A stretch of DNA of 25,425 bases from Bacteroidales bacterium. Its GTDB lineage: Bacteria > Bacteroidota > Bacteroidia > Bacteroidales > BM520. The DNA is taken from the NCBI GenBank assembly GCA_023230285.1, contig JALNXP010000006.1, positions 1 through 25,425 on the forward strand. Direction: 5' to 3'. Each line of letters starts with the position of its first letter. The stretch's first letter is position 1. Below are positions 15,773-22,941 of this stretch, one piece after another. Position numbers and translations under genes: made by a program. The notes under the pieces were generated by a model. That model made no database searches, had not been told where the DNA came from, and worked only from the letters and a program-made list of their open reading frames with translations.

Positions 15773-16834
15773 TTATTGTTGTTTTTCATTTTTCGGTTCT
15801 ATTTTCTCTTCCAGTTGCAAAAAGCGGTCAAAATCACTTTGGTACAGCCTGTCCTGAACAATACGGTACTTCTCAAACTCGCTCTCGGCATTCGCTTTTG
15901 CCAATTCAGCACTCACAGTTCCTGCATCATTTAAAATTTTCCTATCCATAAGCGTTAAAAATCCGTTTAACCTCTTTTCCCAATCTTCCATTGTCATGGG
16001 AATATGGCGAATAGCCTGCAATTCTGCCATATCTAAATATGCCGACACAATACGTTGTAGCTGTTGCAATTCAAAGTCTGTCAGATAATTTTTGGCAACA
16101 TCTACATCATATTTGTGTATTTTACTTTCAGAAGAGCCTTCCCACGATGTCAAACCCATATTCTCTTTTTGAGCATCAGCCCGACTGTATATTACTTCGG
16201 CTGCAGTCTGTCCGTGCACGCTAAAGTGCATTTTATTCTGCACTTTGGCAAAAAAACGTTGTGTGGCAGTAGCAGAAGGATCATAATCCAAAGCTGTAAC
16301 ATAAATATCAGTAATCTTTTGATAAAACATACGTTCAGACATCCGTATCTCTCTAATTCGCTCTAACTGTTTCTCAAAATAATCCTTAGTCAAGACTGTA
16401 CCACCTTTTTTTAAGCGCTCATCATCCATAACCCATCCCTGAATGGTATAATCCTTTACAATGGTATTAGCCCACTTTCTGAACTGAACAGCCCTTTCAT
16501 TGTTCACCTTAAAGCCAACGGCAATAATCATTTGAAGATTATAGTGAATAACTTCTCTGCTGACTTGTCGATTACCTTCATTCTGAACTATTAAGTATTT
16601 CTTAATAGTTGAATTTTCTTCCAATTCATTATCATCATATATTTTTTTAATATGTTGATTGATCGCTGCAATAGAAACATCATACAGCGTTGCCATCATC
16701 TTTTGTGTCATCCAGATGTTTTCATCTTCATAACGCATCTCCATGCTCTGTTTGTCGCTGCCGGTAGCAGCAACGAATGTCAGATATTCTGCAGCCGAAC
16801 TGCGAATCGATATTTGTTTTTTATTCTCTTTCAT
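15773..16834 (-). CDS. RhuM-family protein
   Basis: The 353-residue protein has the complete RhuM family pattern. It opens with a winged-helix-like region (IWMTQKMMATLYDVSIAAINQ), followed by YNLQMIIAVGFKVNN and FRKWANTIVKDY. The core LERIREIRMSERMFYQKI comes next, then KVQNKMHFSVHGQTAAEVIY and a helical end. No catalytic motif is evident, and the biochemical role of the family is unknown. RhuM genes often travel with type I restriction loci and other islands. ATG at 16834 is preferred over the GTG one codon upstream. It lies 8 bp after the AlbA-like remnant and 11 bp before fic. It aligns over nearly its full length with the second part of the DinD-RhuM fusion at 13241-14659, so the operon carries two diverged paralogues. 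Confidence 0.82.
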   Translation of the reverse strand: MKENKKQISIRSSAAEYLTFVAATGSDKQSMEMRYEDENIWMTQKMMATLYDVSIAAINQHIKKIYDDNELEENSTIKKYLIVQNEGNRQVSREVIHYNLQMIIAVGFKVNNERAVQFRKWANTIVKDYTIQGWVMDDERLKKGGTVLTKDYFEKQLERIREIRMSERMFYQKITDIYVTALDYDPSATATQRFFAKVQNKMHFSVHGQTAAEVIYSRADAQKENMGLTSWEGSSESKIHKYDVDVAKNYLTDFELQQLQRIVSAYLDMAELQAIRHIPMTMEDWEKRLNGFLTLMDRKILNDAGTVSAELAKANAESEFEKYRIVQDRLYQSDFDRFLQLEEKIEPKNEKQQ

Positions 16835-16842
16835 CACCTTTG

Positions 16843-17271
16843 TTATCGTTTGCCTCCATTATTAATCATCTCTTTCCCCTTGTCTGTAACTATCCACCGA
16901 CCATCTTTATCCGAGCCATAACGACTAATAATATCTAATTGTTTAAAATGTTTAATTGCTCTTCTGATTGTTGGCTCGGACAGATTTAAAACTATTTGCA
17001 TTTGCGTGTATGTTATATTTCCATCGGTAAAAATTTCCTGCAATATTCTTCTTTCTGTCTTTGATATTTTTACACCGTCATTTACACCGTCATTTACAGT
17101 GCCATTCAAAGACTGAACAATGTTACCTTTACGAAAAACATAGATTGATAAACCTCCCATTTCTTCTTTAAATTCAGGTTCTTTCAATTGTGCATTGGAG
17201 AAGCCACATATCCATTTCAGATATTCATCATTCCAACATCGCTTATAATCTATATTCTGACACTCTTCCAT
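16843..17271 (-). CDS. Internally deleted AlbA_2/RecG-like transcriptional regulator (142 aa remnant)
   Basis: The first 28 residues (MEECQNIDYKRCWNDEYLKW, then ICGFSNAQ) match the very start of AlbA_2-type ATP-binding regulators, where GGKIYIGVD would normally follow. Instead the sequence jumps to LKEPEFKEEMGGLSIYVFRK, which belongs near the end of those ~500-residue proteins. It continues with the NDGVNDGV linker typical of the family and a winged helix (TYTQMQIVLNLSEPTIRRAI). Some 350 residues, including the ATP-binding domain, are therefore missing in frame. The reading frame is clean and packed into the operon (11 bp after hsdM, 8 bp before rhuM). It may still make a small DNA-binding protein. 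This reading rests on my memory of family sequences. Confidence 0.65.
   Translation of the reverse strand: MEECQNIDYKRCWNDEYLKWICGFSNAQLKEPEFKEEMGGLSIYVFRKGNIVQSLNGTVNDGVNDGVKISKTERRILQEIFTDGNITYTQMQIVLNLSEPTIRRAIKHFKQLDIISRYGSDKDGRWIVTDKGKEMINNGGKR
17069..17104. repeat. 12-bp tandem repeat encoding NDGV units
   Basis: TTTACACCGTCA occurs twice exactly (17069-17080, 17081-17092) and a third, diverged unit follows. It encodes the NDGVNDGV linker before the winged helix of the remnant at 16843-17271. Similar in-frame repeats are common in that family. Confidence 0.8.
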
Positions 17272-17282
17272 TTCAATTAAAT

Positions 17283-18848
17283 TTAATATCCCAATTCTTT
17301 CAAATAGCCCTGCATTTTGCCCTGTACCTCGGCTAGCTGCTGTTCAAGCGTGTCAATCTCCTTCTGTACGGTCGGGATATCAATTTCAGCCTCTTCCTCG
17401 TAAGTATCCACATAGCGCGGAATGTTCAGATTATAATCATTTTCCTTTATTTCATCGAATGTTGCAACGTAAGCATATTTGTCTTCTACAACTCCCGGCT
17501 GCAATTTGCCTACCGTAAATTTCCGATATGTCGAAACAATATGTTCAATATCCTGCGGACGCAATTTATTCTGATTCTTGCCGTTCTCAAATTCACGGCT
17601 TGCATCAATAAACAATACCGGTAGTGGCGAATTGCATTCGCCCTTATTATTAGGCGTATGCGATACGCCCCTACCTTTATTGAAAATGACAATGGCAGCA
17701 GGAATACCCGTACCGAAGAAAAGATTGGCAGGCAATCCGATGATGGCTTCCAAAAGATTTTCTTCTATGGTTTTCTGCCTGATTTTGCCTTCACTTGCGT
17801 CGCGAAACAGCACACCGTGAGGTACGACAACACCGACTTTGCCAACACCTTCCTGCGCTACTTCTATCATGTGACTGATAAATGCCCAATCGCCCTTGCT
17901 CTTTGGCGGAATACCACGCCAGAAACGGTTAAACTCATCACTTGCAGCCTCTTCTGCGCCCCATTTATCAAGGCTGAACGGAGGATTTGCCACAACAGTA
18001 TCAAAGTGCATCAGTTTATCATTCTCTTTCAATTTCGGATTGCGCAAGGTGTCACCCCAACGAATGACAGCATTGTCAAATCTGTTAAGAAACATGTTCA
18101 TTTTAGCTAACGCCCAAGTGCTGCCATTCACTTCCTGACCATATAGAGAAAAATTGCCGTCTTCCACTTCTTTTCCCGCCTTTATCAACAAAGAGCCTGA
18201 ACCGCATGCAGGATCGCATATTCTAGAACCTGATGCGCTCTTGGTCAATTTGGCAAGAAGCGTTGAGACTTCACTCGGCGTAAAAAATTCTCCTGCCTTT
18301 TTGCCGGATTCGCTCGCAAAATTTGATACAAGAAACATATAGGCATCACCGATTATATCATTATTTTCAAGATGTTTTGCATCAAGTTCCAGCTCCTTAA
18401 AATCAGCCAACAGATTTTTCAATCTTGCATTTTTATCCTTCGTTTCTCCTAAATTGGCACTGTTGAAACTGATATTGCGAAAAATGCTGCTGCCGTCTTC
18501 GCTGCTCATCTTATCACGATTGGCATCCTCAATATTGGCTAATGCAATATCTATCAGTTCACCAATATTACTTGCCGTCCTGTTCTCATAAAGGTAATCA
18601 AAAGAGCTGTCTTCAGGTATTATAAACCTCTCGTAACGCATGGTTCGCATGGCACGCTCTTCGTCTCCTTCATATTTTTCCAAATATTCGCTGTATCTCG
18701 ATTTATATACGTCACTGACATATTTCAGAAATAACATAGTGAGTATATAATCCTTATATTGACTTGGATCTATAAGTCCGCGAAAGGTGTCGCATGCTTT
18801 CCAGACAATGCGGTTGATTGTGCTTTGATTTGTAGTTTGATTTTCCAT
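17283..18848 (-). CDS. hsdM: Type I restriction enzyme, M (N6-adenine methyltransferase) subunit
   Basis: HsdM methylates adenine in the HsdS-defined site, using S-adenosylmethionine. The 521-residue protein has an N-terminal helical HsdM_N domain (WKACDTFRGLIDPSQYKDYI). It then has AEFFTP-type GEFFTP at 187-191, the AdoMet-binding motif DPACGSGSLL (212-221) and the catalytic NPPF (288-291). A long C-terminal helix (IPTVQKEIDTLEQQLAEVQG) would contact HsdS. All motifs are intact. Residues GVSHTPNNKGECNSPLP in the C-terminal third are encoded by an inserted palindromic element, just before the conserved VLFIDASREFE. The gene follows the half-size S gene by 6 bp. Confidence 0.95.
   Translation of the reverse strand: MENQTTNQSTINRIVWKACDTFRGLIDPSQYKDYILTMLFLKYVSDVYKSRYSEYLEKYEGDEERAMRTMRYERFIIPEDSSFDYLYENRTASNIGELIDIALANIEDANRDKMSSEDGSSIFRNISFNSANLGETKDKNARLKNLLADFKELELDAKHLENNDIIGDAYMFLVSNFASESGKKAGEFFTPSEVSTLLAKLTKSASGSRICDPACGSGSLLIKAGKEVEDGNFSLYGQEVNGSTWALAKMNMFLNRFDNAVIRWGDTLRNPKLKENDKLMHFDTVVANPPFSLDKWGAEEAASDEFNRFWRGIPPKSKGDWAFISHMIEVAQEGVGKVGVVVPHGVLFRDASEGKIRQKTIEENLLEAIIGLPANLFFGTGIPAAIVIFNKGRGVSHTPNNKGECNSPLPVLFIDASREFENGKNQNKLRPQDIEHIVSTYRKFTVGKLQPGVVEDKYAYVATFDEIKENDYNLNIPRYVDTYEEEAEIDIPTVQKEIDTLEQQLAEVQGKMQGYLKELGY
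17620..17675. repeat. 56-bp double palindrome inserted in frame in hsdM
   Basis: The element is bounded by GGTAG (17620-17624) and CTACC (17671-17675). It contains two perfect 7-bp palindromes with 3-nt loops, GGCGAAT-TGC-ATTCGCC (17626-17642) and GGCGTAT-GCG-ATACGCC (17653-17669), joined by a CTTATTATTA linker. It looks like a REP-like dispersed repeat that kept the reading frame open. A degenerate copy lies at the start of hsdS. Confidence 0.8.
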
Positions 18849-18854
18849 ATCGAT

Positions 18855-19409
18855 TTATCGTTTTATTATATTCATTAATGTTTGATCTAAAATCATTTGC
18901 TTTTTACGGGAAATTTCCTGAATAAGACTGCGTTTTTGCTCTGCCAACTTTGAAATTTCTACGATTTTTATCTGAATGTCCATATCTACAATAGGTATTT
19001 CAAGTTCTTCCACTATTGGTTTTCGTATCAAAGGCGTGTTGCTTCCTATTTGAGAATATTTGAAATATGCCTGAATTGAAGGCTGATTAAGAAACCAACA
19101 GAGATAATCGGGACAAATATTTGCATCTCTAAGCCTGAGTACAAAAAACGCAGTAGAAGCAACTGCTTGAATATCACTATTATACACCACAGAGAGATAA
19201 GTCGCTCCTTTGCATGCAAAAAGTATATTTCCTTTGTGCAGCAAATTCGTTTCCGTTCGCTTGGTTGCAAGCGTTTTTGAAGCCATAGCTACAGCATTCG
19301 GATTGGAAAAATCATTCACCTGCAAATAGGCAACCTCTCCACTTGGAACAACAGGCAAAAACAATCCGGAAGTTACACTTGCTATATTTTTTATTGTAGT
19401 ATTCTTCAT
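18855..19409 (-). CDS. Half-size S-like protein (single recognition domain)
   Basis: At 184 residues this is half of a normal HsdS. It has one target-recognition-type domain (IKNIASVTSG, then GEVAYLQVNDFSNP, GNILFACKG, CPDYLCWFLNQPSIQAYF, LEIPIVDMDIQIKI) followed by one spacer helix (LAEQKRSLIQEISRKKQMIL). It is the first gene after the operon promoter, 6 bp before hsdM, while the complete hsdS lies 4 kb downstream. Half-S proteins can dimerise to make a full specificity unit. It might give the enzyme a second specificity, act as a regulator, or be a remnant. The reading frame is clean. There is no second half in the neighbouring frames upstream, where only intergenic DNA remains. Confidence 0.75.
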   Translation of the reverse strand: MKNTTIKNIASVTSGLFLPVVPSGEVAYLQVNDFSNPNAVAMASKTLATKRTETNLLHKGNILFACKGATYLSVVYNSDIQAVASTAFFVLRLRDANICPDYLCWFLNQPSIQAYFKYSQIGSNTPLIRKPIVEELEIPIVDMDIQIKIVEISKLAEQKRSLIQEISRKKQMILDQTLMNIIKR

Positions 19410-19429
19410 ACTTATGCGTTTTTCAACCG

Positions 19430-19437
19430 CAAAGATA
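19430..19437 (-). promoter_or_regulatory. -7 box of the hsd operon promoter
   Basis: On the minus strand TATCTTTG followed by CGG matches the Bacteroidetes -7 element. The -33 region is imperfect (TTTAG around 19457-19461). Transcription would start near 19423, only about 14 nt before the half-S ATG. Since the genes from 19409 to 11004 have gaps of 13 bp or less, this is the likely promoter for that whole stretch. Confidence 0.55.
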
Positions 19438-19541
19438 TGTTTTTATTTTCAATTTTCTAAAAAATATTTTATGTTTTTTCGAGTACATTAAATACTAATT
19501 ATGGCGAAATAAAAAATTATAAACTACAAAAATAGATGTAT

Positions 19542-19560
19542 TGATAAGCACCACCTTATT
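19542..19560 (-). terminator. Possible weak terminator after mnmE
   Basis: GATAAG-CACCAC-CTTATT forms a short A/T-rich stem about 40 bp past the mnmE stop. It lacks a good T-run, so I consider it marginal. The rest of 19438-19600 shows nothing else. Confidence 0.25.
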
Positions 19561-19600
19561 AATTGATAGCAATATATGTTTATTGTTGGTAAGCAGCGGG

Positions 19601-20983
19601 TTATTTTCCGATACAAAACTTTCCGAATATCGTCTCTAAAACATCTTCTGTAGTAACCTCGCCAATGATAGAGCCTAAATGATACAACGCCTGACGGATG
19701 TCAACAGAAATCAACTCGTTAGAAATGTTGGCTGCAAAAGCTTGCTGCGCCGATTGTATCGACTCGCGAGCTTTGACCATGGCATCAAAGTGACGGCTGT
19801 TCGTGACAACAGATCTGTCAGATATCTGTCGCTCTAAAACATAATCTCTTAACTTAGAATTTATTAGCTCTATGTTCTGATGCTTCTTGGCAGAAATGAC
19901 AATCATCTCATCGCCAAAAACACTTTTAATCCACTCCGGTTTTTCAGACACCTTGTCTATCTTGTTACCTATCAATATCCACTTTTTGTCTTTGTTCTTT
20001 AGATGATTTCTAAATTCCTGTATTTCAGAAGTTAACGCTGACTGTTCGGCATTTTCAAGGTCTATAACATGAAGTATGATTTCTGCTTGGTTGATTCTTT
20101 CAATAGTTCTTTCTATTCCTATAGTTTCAATGACATCTGAAGTCTCGTGCAAACCGGCTGTGTCGATAAATCGGAACAGAAAGCCATCAATATTGATAAC
20201 ATCTTCGATTACATCTCTCGTAGTTCCGGGAATTTCGGAGACTATGGCTTTCTCTTCGTTGAGCAGCAAGTTAAGCAGCGTGGATTTGCCGACATTAGGT
20301 TTACCTATTATCGTCACGGTGATGCCTGTTTTGATGGAATTGCCTAACTCAAAAGACTTTATCATCTTCGAGAGTTCCGACTCTATGTCGTCAAGCAGTT
20401 GACGCATCTCATCACGTTTTGCAAATTCTACATCTTCTTCACCAAAGTCGAGTTCGAGTTCGAATAGAGAGAGTATATCTATAAGTTTGCTTCGCAGTGT
20501 TTTTATTGATGATGAATAGCTGCCTTTAAGCTGAGAGACGGCAATATCATGAGCTTTTTTACTCTCTGAGACTATCAGGTCGGCGACAGCTTCGGATTGT
20601 GCGAGGTCTAATTTACCATGACGGAAAGCTCTAAATGTAAACTCGCCCGGAAGAGCGTAACGCGCGCCTTTCTTTATCAACAACTCCATTATCTTCTGCT
20701 GTATATACCTTGAACCGTGACACGAAATCTCTATGACATCTTCACCGGTATAACTCCTCGGAGACTGGAAATAACTTACAACAACCTCATCAACAATATC
20801 TTGCCCGTCATACAGTGTTCCAAAATTACATGTCGCATGATGCAATTCTTTGCTTGTTCTTACAAAAACAGTGTCAATAATTTCTAAAGATTTCGAACCC
20901 GAGAGCCGGATTACCGCAATTGCTCCACTGCCGTTTGGTGTCGAAACTGCACAGATAGTGTCGTTATTCTGATAATTGGTCAT
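19601..20983 (-). CDS. mnmE: tRNA uridine-5-carboxymethylaminomethyl modification GTPase MnmE
   Basis: MnmE (TrmE) works with MnmG to modify the wobble uridine of certain tRNAs. The 460-residue protein has the N-terminal folate-binding domain (DTICAVSTPNGSGAIAVIRLSG) and a central helical region (LPGEFTFRAFRHGKLDLAQSE). The inserted G domain shows GKPNVGKS (227-234), TTRD (254-257), DTAG (274-277) and NKID near 342. It ends in FCIGK with the conserved C-terminal cysteine. ATG 20983 is the start, because conserved sequence begins just after it. An upstream in-frame extension would overlap the previous gene. Only 1 bp separates it from the lipoprotein gene upstream, so the two are almost certainly co-transcribed. 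The gene is intact. Confidence 0.96.
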   Translation of the reverse strand: MTNYQNNDTICAVSTPNGSGAIAVIRLSGSKSLEIIDTVFVRTSKELHHATCNFGTLYDGQDIVDEVVVSYFQSPRSYTGEDVIEISCHGSRYIQQKIMELLIKKGARYALPGEFTFRAFRHGKLDLAQSEAVADLIVSESKKAHDIAVSQLKGSYSSSIKTLRSKLIDILSLFELELDFGEEDVEFAKRDEMRQLLDDIESELSKMIKSFELGNSIKTGITVTIIGKPNVGKSTLLNLLLNEEKAIVSEIPGTTRDVIEDVINIDGFLFRFIDTAGLHETSDVIETIGIERTIERINQAEIILHVIDLENAEQSALTSEIQEFRNHLKNKDKKWILIGNKIDKVSEKPEWIKSVFGDEMIVISAKKHQNIELINSKLRDYVLERQISDRSVVTNSRHFDAMVKARESIQSAQQAFAANISNELISVDIRQALYHLGSIIGEVTTEDVLETIFGKFCIGK

Positions 20984-20984
20984 A

Positions 20985-22454
20985 TTATTTTTTGTCTGGT
21001 ATAAATTCGTAAGCTCCAATATCAGGTGCGTCATCATTATCACGATTATAGCCTAAATGGTCTGTGTGTACATCAACCACCGGCGATTCATTGATTACGG
21101 ATATATTTCCGGCATTGACAGCCGGTGAAGCTATAGTGTCAAGCGAAAAATCAACAGATTCTGCTTCATAAATAAGCGGGTCTTTATTAAAAATACAGTC
21201 GCTAAAATATTCATCATTAATATATTCATCACTGATTTTCAACAAACTGTTTTGCAAATTGATGCCAAACATGCCACTGCCTTGCTTGTCGTACATCACT
21301 TCATTATCCAATTTTCCGTATATTATGCAATTGCCGAAATAGGCATTTTCTAAATTATAAAGATACATGTTATTATTGTTTATATAGTAATCGCTAACGA
21401 AGACAGAGGCATTTTGTCGTGTTGATTTAGACCAATAGTTAGCGAAAGTACAATGTCGGAAGTCGTAATAGCCGCCGCCGGTCAAAGCCGCAAGATAACT
21501 TCCACAGTTGCTAATTACGCAGTTGCCTGCAACTATGCCGTAAAACACACTGTAAATTCCCATGCCCGACATATTGTAAATTTCAACATTGTCGAGAATT
21601 AGAATGTTGCCCATACTTTCCTGATATGTTTGAACATGAAGACCTATATAACCGTTTTTGATGACTGTATGATGAAATTCGTTGTTGATACTACCTTCGC
21701 AAAGCCATATTTTTTCCCATTGTTCCGGAATGTCAGCAAAGTCGTTCTCCAATCTATCTCCTTGAAAGACAACCTTGTCAGTTGCAGTTCCCATCACCTG
21801 TATTGAGCCGCCTTTATAAACCCACAAGCCGCCGGAAGAATGGAAATGTATATGCGCACCGGCTTGTATGATAAGCTGACCGGTTGAATCTACAACAGCA
21901 TAGCCATAAACAACGTATGGCTTGTCGGCAGCCCAAACGACAGTCTCACCCTCCGCTGCAACAATTTTATAAGGTGGCAGCCCATCTACATAAGTATCTG
22001 CCAATATGTAATTAGCATCTTGCCCCCAAGCAATAAGTTTGACATAATACCTGCTGTCTTCCGTTAAAAAACAAATAGAATCTTCAACTATCAAAGGCGA
22101 ATTTACATTATTCGGGTCTATTCTGACTTTAGCAAAAATATAAATACTGTCATCGGCAAGTATTTCAACATCTTCAACTGAAGAACCGGAAACACCGTCA
22201 ACATTGATACTGAAACAGGAGTTGTCACCGCCTTCTACCACAATATTCGAAATTGTCACCGGATAATCGTTTCTGTTGTAAACTTTCATAATACGCGTTG
22301 ACGAACCTATTGTCGTAAAAACAGTATCAAAGATTATGGTATCAGAAGAAAATTCTAAAGATACGGATTCATCAATAACATTATTGTTACAACCTAATAA
22401 TAGCAATGAAATTAATGCTATCGGAAAGAATAATTTCTTAAATATTTTGAACAT
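20985..22454 (-). CDS. Beta-helix lipoprotein of unknown function
   Basis: The 489-residue protein opens with a lipoprotein signal (SLLLLGC, lipidated Cys at about 22). An Ig-like region follows, in which VFTTIGSSTRIMKVYNRNDY resembles domains found in ASPM/SPD-2/Hydin-type proteins. The rest is rich in short Asn/Ile/Tyr beta-strand turns (VEIYNMSGMGIYSVFYGIV, NCVISNCGSY, YDFRHCTFANY) typical of right-handed parallel beta-helices. The C-terminal SPAVNAG and DDAPDIGAYEF blocks occur in 'choice-of-anchor Q' proteins. It is probably a surface or periplasmic carbohydrate-related protein, but no catalytic residues are evident. It is the first gene of a two-gene operon with mnmE, 1 bp apart, and has its own -7 box at 22473-22480. 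Confidence 0.8.
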   Translation of the reverse strand: MFKIFKKLFFPIALISLLLLGCNNNVIDESVSLEFSSDTIIFDTVFTTIGSSTRIMKVYNRNDYPVTISNIVVEGGDNSCFSINVDGVSGSSVEDVEILADDSIYIFAKVRIDPNNVNSPLIVEDSICFLTEDSRYYVKLIAWGQDANYILADTYVDGLPPYKIVAAEGETVVWAADKPYVVYGYAVVDSTGQLIIQAGAHIHFHSSGGLWVYKGGSIQVMGTATDKVVFQGDRLENDFADIPEQWEKIWLCEGSINNEFHHTVIKNGYIGLHVQTYQESMGNILILDNVEIYNMSGMGIYSVFYGIVAGNCVISNCGSYLAALTGGGYYDFRHCTFANYWSKSTRQNASVFVSDYYINNNNMYLYNLENAYFGNCIIYGKLDNEVMYDKQGSGMFGINLQNSLLKISDEYINDEYFSDCIFNKDPLIYEAESVDFSLDTIASPAVNAGNISVINESPVVDVHTDHLGYNRDNDDAPDIGAYEFIPDKK

Positions 22455-22472
22455 AACATTTCATTTGAACTG

Positions 22473-22480
22473 CAAAGGTA
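22473..22480 (-). promoter_or_regulatory. -7 box for the lipoprotein-mnmE operon
   Basis: TACCTTTG followed by CA on the minus strand matches the Bacteroidetes -7 element exactly. No TTTG is present at the usual upstream distance, which falls inside a heptamer repeat. Transcription would start near 22466, about 12 nt before the ATG. Confidence 0.6.
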
Positions 22481-22486
22481 ATTAAT

Positions 22487-22519
22487 ATTTACGATTTTTG
22501 ATTTACGATTTACAATTTA
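22487..22519. repeat. ATTTACG heptamer tract in the promoter spacer
   Basis: ATTTACG, ATTTTTG, ATTTACG, ATTTACA and ATTTA follow one another with a strict 7-nt period. The tract starts 7 bp upstream of the -7 box, so copy-number change would alter the promoter's upstream region. The sequence up to the tRNA (22520-22598) shows nothing else. Confidence 0.7.
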
Positions 22520-22598
22520 TTAAACATTCAATAACTCAACGTTAAATATTCAAAGTTAAACGAATATATATTATGAAATTAAGCAATCACTAAATAAA

Positions 22599-22676
22599 TG
22601 GTGATCCGTGTGCGACTCGAACGCACGACCCACAGCTTAGAAGGCTGTTGCTCTAATCCGACTGAGCTAACGGACC
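22599..22676 (-). tRNA. tRNA-Arg (anticodon TCT), CCA encoded
   Basis: On the minus strand the acceptor arms GGTCCGT (22676-22670) and ACGGATC (22609-22603) pair fully, with one G-U. The D arm (TAGCTCAGTCGG), the anticodon arm ACAGC-CTTCTAA-GCTGT and the T arm GTGCG-TTCGAGT-CGCAC are all canonical. The anticodon TCT reads AGA/AGG. The discriminator base is A (22602), followed by an encoded CCA (22601-22599). Confidence 0.96.
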
Positions 22677-22712
22677 TTGACTTTATAAATTAAGTCTGAC
22701 ATTTTGCGGGTG

Positions 22713-22720
22713 CAAAGGTA
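22713..22720 (-). promoter_or_regulatory. -7 box for tRNA-Arg
   Basis: TACCTTTG on the minus strand matches the Bacteroidetes -7 element, about 37 bp before the mature tRNA 5' end. A perfect inverted repeat (TTTTCTAA-TCTG-TTAGAAAA, 22729-22748) lies just upstream, where a -33 element would be expected. It could be an operator or chance A/T symmetry. Confidence 0.5.
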
Positions 22721-22892
22721 AATATTTTTTTTCTAATCTGTTAGAAAATAGAATTTTTTTTTAACGACCGACATTTTATGCCGTTATTACAAATATGTTT
22801 ATCAATTATATTGTCAATATTCACCCGATTTCCAATGTATTACGCAAATTTATCTTACCAACAAAAGTAACATGAAATTATTAATAATAATT

Positions 22893-22924
22893 TTTGTCAT
22901 TTTTATATAAAATATATAACTTTG
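22893..22924 (+). promoter_or_regulatory. Bacteroidetes-type promoter for the GH16 gene
   Basis: TTTG (22893-22896), a 20-bp spacer and TAACTTTG (22917-22924) match the consensus at all defined positions. The predicted start near 22930 leaves a leader of only about a dozen A/T bases before the ATG at 22942. No other promoter is seen before 23836, so it probably also serves the next gene. Confidence 0.75.
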
Positions 22925-22941
22925 TCTGCAAAAAATTAAAC

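Noticed and set aside
4748..19409. A classical integrative element with integrase and att sites
   Set aside because: No integrase, transposase or relaxase gene is present, and I found no convincing direct repeats at the two ends. The tRNA at 22599 is 3 kb away and complete.
22729..22748. A/T palindrome as a terminator upstream of the tRNA
   Set aside because: The stem contains almost only A/T pairs and lacks a following T-run on the minus strand. It is noted only as a possible operator.
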